A stretch of DNA of 64,000 nt from Hepsetus odoe (Eukaryota > Chordata > Actinopteri > Characiformes > Hepsetidae), in contig CM029386.1 of the NCBI GenBank assembly GCA_017165825.1, positions 14,479,517 to 14,543,516 on the forward strand, given 5' to 3'. Both the position numbers and the translations under genes were made by a program. Positions 62,272 through 64,000 of the stretch are shown piece by piece. How positions within the stretch are numbered: position 1 is the stretch's first letter; every line of letters begins with the position of its first letter. A model generated the notes under the pieces. That model was not told the origin of the DNA. It did not search any database and was given only the letters and a program-made list of their open reading frames with translations.

Positions 62272-64000
62272 ATTGACTTGAAATTGGCTTGATTTATGCT
62301 TCAGAGAACACAAGTAAATGTGCTATTTACATGTAATATGTAACTATGTAAATATGCACAAGTAAATCTGTGCTCTTTAGAGGGTCATCATACTATTAAA
62401 AACACAGAAAAACTCCTTTTCCACAAGATACTATATAAATATTTAAGTGTCAGTTTTCTCATGTAACCAGCATAATTTAAGTGCAGAATATAAACATTAC
62501 TCACATGGCAGATTCCACTTGGGAATCCACATGGGTAAAAAAAAAAAACCCCAAAGCTGTTAAATGATCACCTTTGCATGCAAAACCATTTAACCATTTC
62601 TGTTTCTTAACAAGACTTTTATTCTTAATCTTGACTGGAAACTGGCCTTTGTTGTCCTTGTGTGTTTCTCAGTTTCTGAGCCCTTCCATTTTCCACGAGT
62701 TTGACGACTGTACTAAATTGATTTCAGAATCAATTAAGGATCAAGGAAAGGGACAATAGGACAACTGCTGTAGATGGAAGGATTCTTTTCTAAGCACAAC
62801 AGTTTGTGCCTTTCAGTCAAATCCATGTTTTGAATGAAGCACAATGCATGGCAGTCCTCCAGGGCAGAGGTCATTTGCATATATCAGTTTTAAAGGCTCA
62901 GAAACAGCCTGTTTAATTGCAAAAGGATAAAGAGAGGTTGGAAAATTGGTCCTGGAAGTACAGACTTTTTGTTAAAATGCAGAGTACAAGAAAACATGCA
63001 GAATATGGGCCCTTTAAAAAGCAGAGGCACACACTTTAGAGAGAGCTCAGAGGGCTGTAAAAGGTCCCGTCTCATCAGAGTGAAGAAAGGTCAGCCGAGA
63101 ACTAGCAAGAACAACCGTGTCGTGCTCACAGTCACCTCGGTGCTAAAGGACAGAGGCACCTCTGAACCTGCCAATGCATTCGGCAGGCAGCGGCGCTCAC
63201 CTTGAAACGTGAGCCATGAATGGAGAAGGAGAGCGAGGGAGAGGGAGGGCGACTGAACGAATGAATAGACAAACCCTCCCCTCTTAACCTCTCTTCTTAT
63301 TAGAGCAAATTGTGCAGAAATTTCATTTCGTGGCCTCTGTCTCCTTGTCTCCACTCATTTTAAATGGTTTGTATTATTTTTTTTCTCTCTCATTCTTTAT
63401 TAACTTGGGTGAGAAGTGCTGACGGAAAAAAAATCATTGCTACAAACAAGAGCTGAGTCTTACAGCGAAGCACAGTCTAACTGCAGGCTATGTAGGGCCA
63501 CGCTAAAGCCACAGCTCAGCCAAAAATCTGCATTTTCCTCACTCTAAATGTAGCCGTTCACCCAAGACGTGTTCAGTGTCTGAAGCGTGATTCTTTTTCA
63601 GTTTGACTTACAGCCATACAGTCTGAACACCCCCAGATTTAAAGGTTGCTTATAAATTCACAAATCCACAATGACTGATTAAAAAGAAAACTGATTAAAT
63701 TTTGAATTTTTTGCAATCACTACGAAGAGAGAACACAATGAAATGTTAGTTTAGTAAAAGTTTTTTTATTTACTGCCTTGACACTTTGATATGAAATACT
63801 TGGTCAGATTAACTCAAAGGGTCAGAATCGTTTGCAGTGCTGGTAACGGGAACACCAAAAGTGATAAATGCATTTTGCTGCATGTTGACTGAGGCATAGT
63901 TTTAGGGTAGATCTGAGAATTAAAACTTTTCTTCCAAACTATTCATGATGGAGCGATAATATTCAGTCCTCAAACTCAAATTCCATAAAGTGAATAGGAG

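Larger units (their letters stand above)
58440..64000. other. Sequence downstream of atp11a
   Basis: No exon or promoter recognised. It contains a split LINE 3' end, a partial SINE, a cluster of three family A SINE units, short (TATA)n and (TG)n stretches. 58760-60220 and 62280-64000 show nothing I can name. In mammals the next gene is MCF2L, but no part of it was identified here. Confidence 0.7.

Noticed and set aside
58440..64000. Beginning of a neighbouring gene (MCF2L expected by mammalian synteny)
   Set aside because: No exon with recognisable homology and splice sites was seen on either strand.

Overview
The window is vertebrate nuclear DNA, almost certainly from a teleost fish. Evidence is a multi-exon gene with GT-AG introns, long dinucleotide microsatellites, tRNA-derived SINEs, and the LINE, Tc1/mariner, Tigger and hAT remnants typical of fish introns. 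There are no bacterial-type operons, CRISPR arrays or convincing RNA genes. A narrower placement (perhaps an otophysan) is only a guess.

One protein-coding gene dominates the plus strand: ATP11A, a P4-type ATPase (phospholipid flippase). I traced 27 constitutive coding exons from 16625 to 48123, all with matching splice phases and GT/AG ends. They give 1097 residues, beginning at the cysteine that follows the short N-terminal exon in mammalian ATP11A. Two alternative last coding exons follow: 49459-49536 adds 25 residues and 53464-53733 adds 89. With about 13 residues from an upstream first exon, the short form comes to about 1135 aa, the normal ATP11A length. All P-type ATPase landmarks are intact: DGES, the PVSM motif in TM4, DKTGTLT, SPDE, CKGA, TGDK and GDGAND. 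The first coding exon was not found and is presumed to lie upstream of base 1.

Layout: 1-16624 is non-coding and presumed to be the tail of intron 1, rich in mobile-element relics. These include a solo LTR with a 5-bp duplication, a hAT-like MITE with an 8-bp duplication, SINEs, and a Tigger-like element with part of its DNA-binding domain. The ATP11A exons lie in 16.6-53.7 kb. Introns hold two related Tc1/mariner deletion derivatives, fragments of an RTE-like LINE, two SINE families and L2-type LINE 3' ends. The presumed 3' UTR runs to an AATAAA at 58410 with a GT-rich downstream element. From 58.44 kb to the end is intergenic or unassigned sequence with LINE and SINE remnants.

No new multi-gene system is visible. 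The most interesting candidates concern regulation of ATP11A: a 24-nt in-frame microexon (44263-44286) behind a pyrimidine tract of about 250 nt, which would add 8 residues to the exoplasmic TM7-TM8 loop; the two alternative C-termini; a speculative third C-terminal exon; and repeated placement of simple repeats next to splice acceptors.
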